Below the pieces are notes generated by a model. It was not told the origin of the DNA, made no database searches, and was given only the letters and a program-made list of their open reading frames with translations. A program made the position numbers and the translations under genes. Below, piece by piece: positions 5,090 through 6,062 of a stretch of DNA of 6,062 nt. This DNA is from an uncultured bacterium (GTDB lineage: Bacteria > Bacillota > Clostridia > Oscillospirales > Oscillospiraceae): contig CAJMQD010000063.1 of NCBI GenBank assembly GCA_905215425.1, forward strand, positions 1 to 6,062, given 5' to 3'. Each line of letters opens with the position of its first letter. Position 1 is the first letter of the stretch.

Positions 5090-5386
5090 TTACAGCACCA
5101 GCAGCCACAGACACCACAGGGCGCTGGCGGACACAGCGCCCAGCACGCCCCACAGAGGACCGGGCCACCCGCCGGCCTCCTTCTCCAGACGGCGATGCCC
5201 TTTCAGATAGCTGTCAGCGGCCTGCTGCGCTTGCCGGATCACCTGATCCGCCGTAACGCCCTCCCGCTGGATCGCCTCCTCCCGCACCAGAAAGATGGCC
5301 TCCTCAAACAGCTTCGGGTCCGGTGACTTCACCAAAATGACCTGTCGGGTGCTCCCCTTTACCATGGTCCCCACATCCTCTCTCAT
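5090..5386 (-). CDS. Small tail-anchored membrane protein downstream of gpr
   Basis: The function of this 98-residue protein is unknown to me. Residues 1-73 are charged and mostly helical-looking, with a conserved-looking segment KSPDPKLFEEAIFLVREEA (20-38) and GVTADQVIRQAQQAADSYL (43-61); residues 77-98 form one hydrophobic segment at the extreme C-terminus, preceded by RR and K, suggesting a tail anchor with the body in the cytoplasm. Proteins of this general kind occur in Clostridia and are usually annotated hypothetical. The ATG at 5384-5386 has AGAGGA seven bases upstream; an internal ATG at codon 8 is a less likely alternative. It follows gpr by 71 nt on the same strand and a terminator follows it, so the two probably form one unit. 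A forespore or germination role is inferred only from this neighbourhood. Codon use matches the neighbours. Confidence 0.85.
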   Translation of the reverse strand: MREDVGTMVKGSTRQVILVKSPDPKLFEEAIFLVREEAIQREGVTADQVIRQAQQAADSYLKGHRRLEKEAGGWPGPLWGVLGAVSASALWCLWLLVL

Positions 5387-5432
5387 CGTTTTGTCCTCTC
5401 CCGCGGCAGAAGACGTCCTCGGTTCTATTTTG

Positions 5433-5448
5433 TCCCGGTGCGCCGGGA
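5433..5448 (-). other. Intercistronic stem-loop between gpr and the 98-codon gene
   Basis: TCCCGG (5433-5438) and CCGGGA (5443-5448) form a perfect 6-bp stem with a four-base loop. No T run follows on either strand, so it is not an intrinsic terminator. It may protect or process the transcript between the two genes; this is inference. Confidence 0.4.
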
Positions 5449-5457
5449 GATATTCCC

Positions 5458-6062
5458 TCAGCTGAGCAGCAGCTCCAGCTCTTCCAGCTCCAGCCCGGGC
5501 TGAAGGGCCAGATTGATTCCATATCCGATTACCTTTGCCAGATCCGCCGCCCGGCTGTCAATGTCCCTGGGCGTCACCAGCAGTTCCTGTCCGGCCCGGG
5601 ACGATGCTTCATCCTTTAAGCCGGCCGTCAGGACAGCCCCGTCCATAACGGTGGGAGCGCCTATGGCAATGACCGGAACCCCCAAATTTTCTCGGTTTAG
5701 CGCCCAGCGCCGGTTGCCTACTCCGGAGCCCGGGGCGATGCCTGCGTCTGTCAGCTGCACCGTCCTGCACAGGCGGTCCGTCCCCCCGCAGACCAGGGCA
5801 TCCGCCGCAATCACCAGGGCCGGATGCAGGGCATCACACACCGCCTTCACCGTCTCTCCGCTCTCCATCCCCGTGGTCCCCAGCACCCCGGGCGCCAGAG
5901 CGGCCACAGGGCGAAACCCCTGAAACTGCCCGGGCAGCTGTTCCACCAGATGCCGGGTCACCAACAGGTGGTCATATACGCCGGGGCCGATCCGGTCCGG
6001 CGTGATCGCCCGGTTGCCCAGGCCCACTGCCAGTACGCAGGCCGCCGGAGGCAGCGCCCCCA
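5458..6062 (-). CDS. gpr: Spore germination protease GPR (C-terminal part, runs off right edge)
   Basis: GPR is an endopeptidase of germinating spores (MEROPS family A25, an atypical aspartic protease) that degrades small acid-soluble spore proteins, freeing the DNA and supplying amino acids. It is made in the forespore as an inactive zymogen. The 201 visible residues carry the family landmarks in order: VGLGN (about 12-16), ITPDRIGP, HLLVTRHL, APGVLGTTGMET-like APGVLGTTGMES, LVIAADAL, QLTDAGIAPGSGVGN, and GVPVIAIGAPTVMD, then the closing segment VTPRDID. Family members are about 300-370 residues, so the propeptide and N-terminal third lie beyond base 6062. The DAL motif is followed by VCGGTDRL where many homologues have AARS/ARRL-type residues. 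The stop TGA is at 5458-5460. Presence of this gene marks a spore former. Its promoter, expected to be forespore (SigF/SigG) dependent, is outside the window. Confidence 0.95.
   Translation of the reverse strand, partial: GALPPAACVLAVGLGNRAITPDRIGPGVYDHLLVTRHLVEQLPGQFQGFRPVAALAPGVLGTTGMESGETVKAVCDALHPALVIAADALVCGGTDRLCRTVQLTDAGIAPGSGVGNRRWALNRENLGVPVIAIGAPTVMDGAVLTAGLKDEASSRAGQELLVTPRDIDSRAADLAKVIGYGINLALQPGLELEELELLLS

Noticed and set aside
5513..5923. A 136-codon plus-strand frame inside gpr
   Set aside because: It is antisense to strongly conserved GPR motifs and its serine/arginine/proline-rich product resembles no family.
1..6062. Mobile element, CRISPR array, tRNA or rRNA, phage or defence island
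   Set aside because: No transposase or integrase, no target-site duplications, no regular spaced repeats and no tRNA-like fold noticed; every long open frame that is supported is a core or transporter gene.

Overview
The window reads as ordinary chromosomal core from a GC-rich, endospore-forming Firmicute, most likely a Clostridia member of the Oscillospiraceae type (Flavonifractor/Lawsonibacter-like). This rests on a spore germination protease gene, a short archaeal/eukaryote-style prolyl-tRNA synthetase, strong Shine-Dalgarno sites of the AGGAGG kind, a BceAB-type ABC transporter, and coding DNA with mostly G/C third positions broken by short AT-rich promoter islands. The genus is an inference.

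Layout from left to right. (1) 1-267, minus: the N-terminal 89 codons of rpsF (ribosomal protein S6), with a near-consensus promoter at 354-381 and a structured leader of about 80 nt. (2) 268-550: a divergent intergenic region with back-to-back housekeeping promoters, one for rpsF and one at 433-461 for proS. (3) 551-1996, plus: complete proS, closed by a very strong intrinsic terminator (2013-2051). (4) 2099-2272, plus: a small unrecognised ORF with clear coding-type base composition, between two terminators. (5) 2275-2306: a bidirectional terminator where the plus-strand ORF and the minus-strand ABC operon converge. (6) 2309-4928, minus: a two-gene BceAB-type transporter operon (ATPase first, then FtsX-domain permease, overlapping). 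(7) 4929-5089: a dense regulatory stretch holding the transporter's -10 element, two inverted repeats, an 8-bp direct repeat and a terminator-like leader hairpin, followed by the terminator of the gpr unit. (8) 5090-6062, minus: a 98-codon tail-anchored membrane protein gene downstream of the C-terminal two thirds of gpr, which runs off the right edge.

How the genes work together: rpsF and proS belong to translation. gpr, and probably its small partner, belong to the spore programme, in which GPR degrades the DNA-protecting small acid-soluble proteins at germination. The ABC pair resembles systems that sense and resist cell-envelope-active peptides, but no two-component system lies within the window. 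I see no mobile element, CRISPR array, tRNA or rRNA, and no clear new multi-gene system. The least ordinary signals are the leader of the ABC operon and the isolated 57-codon ORF.
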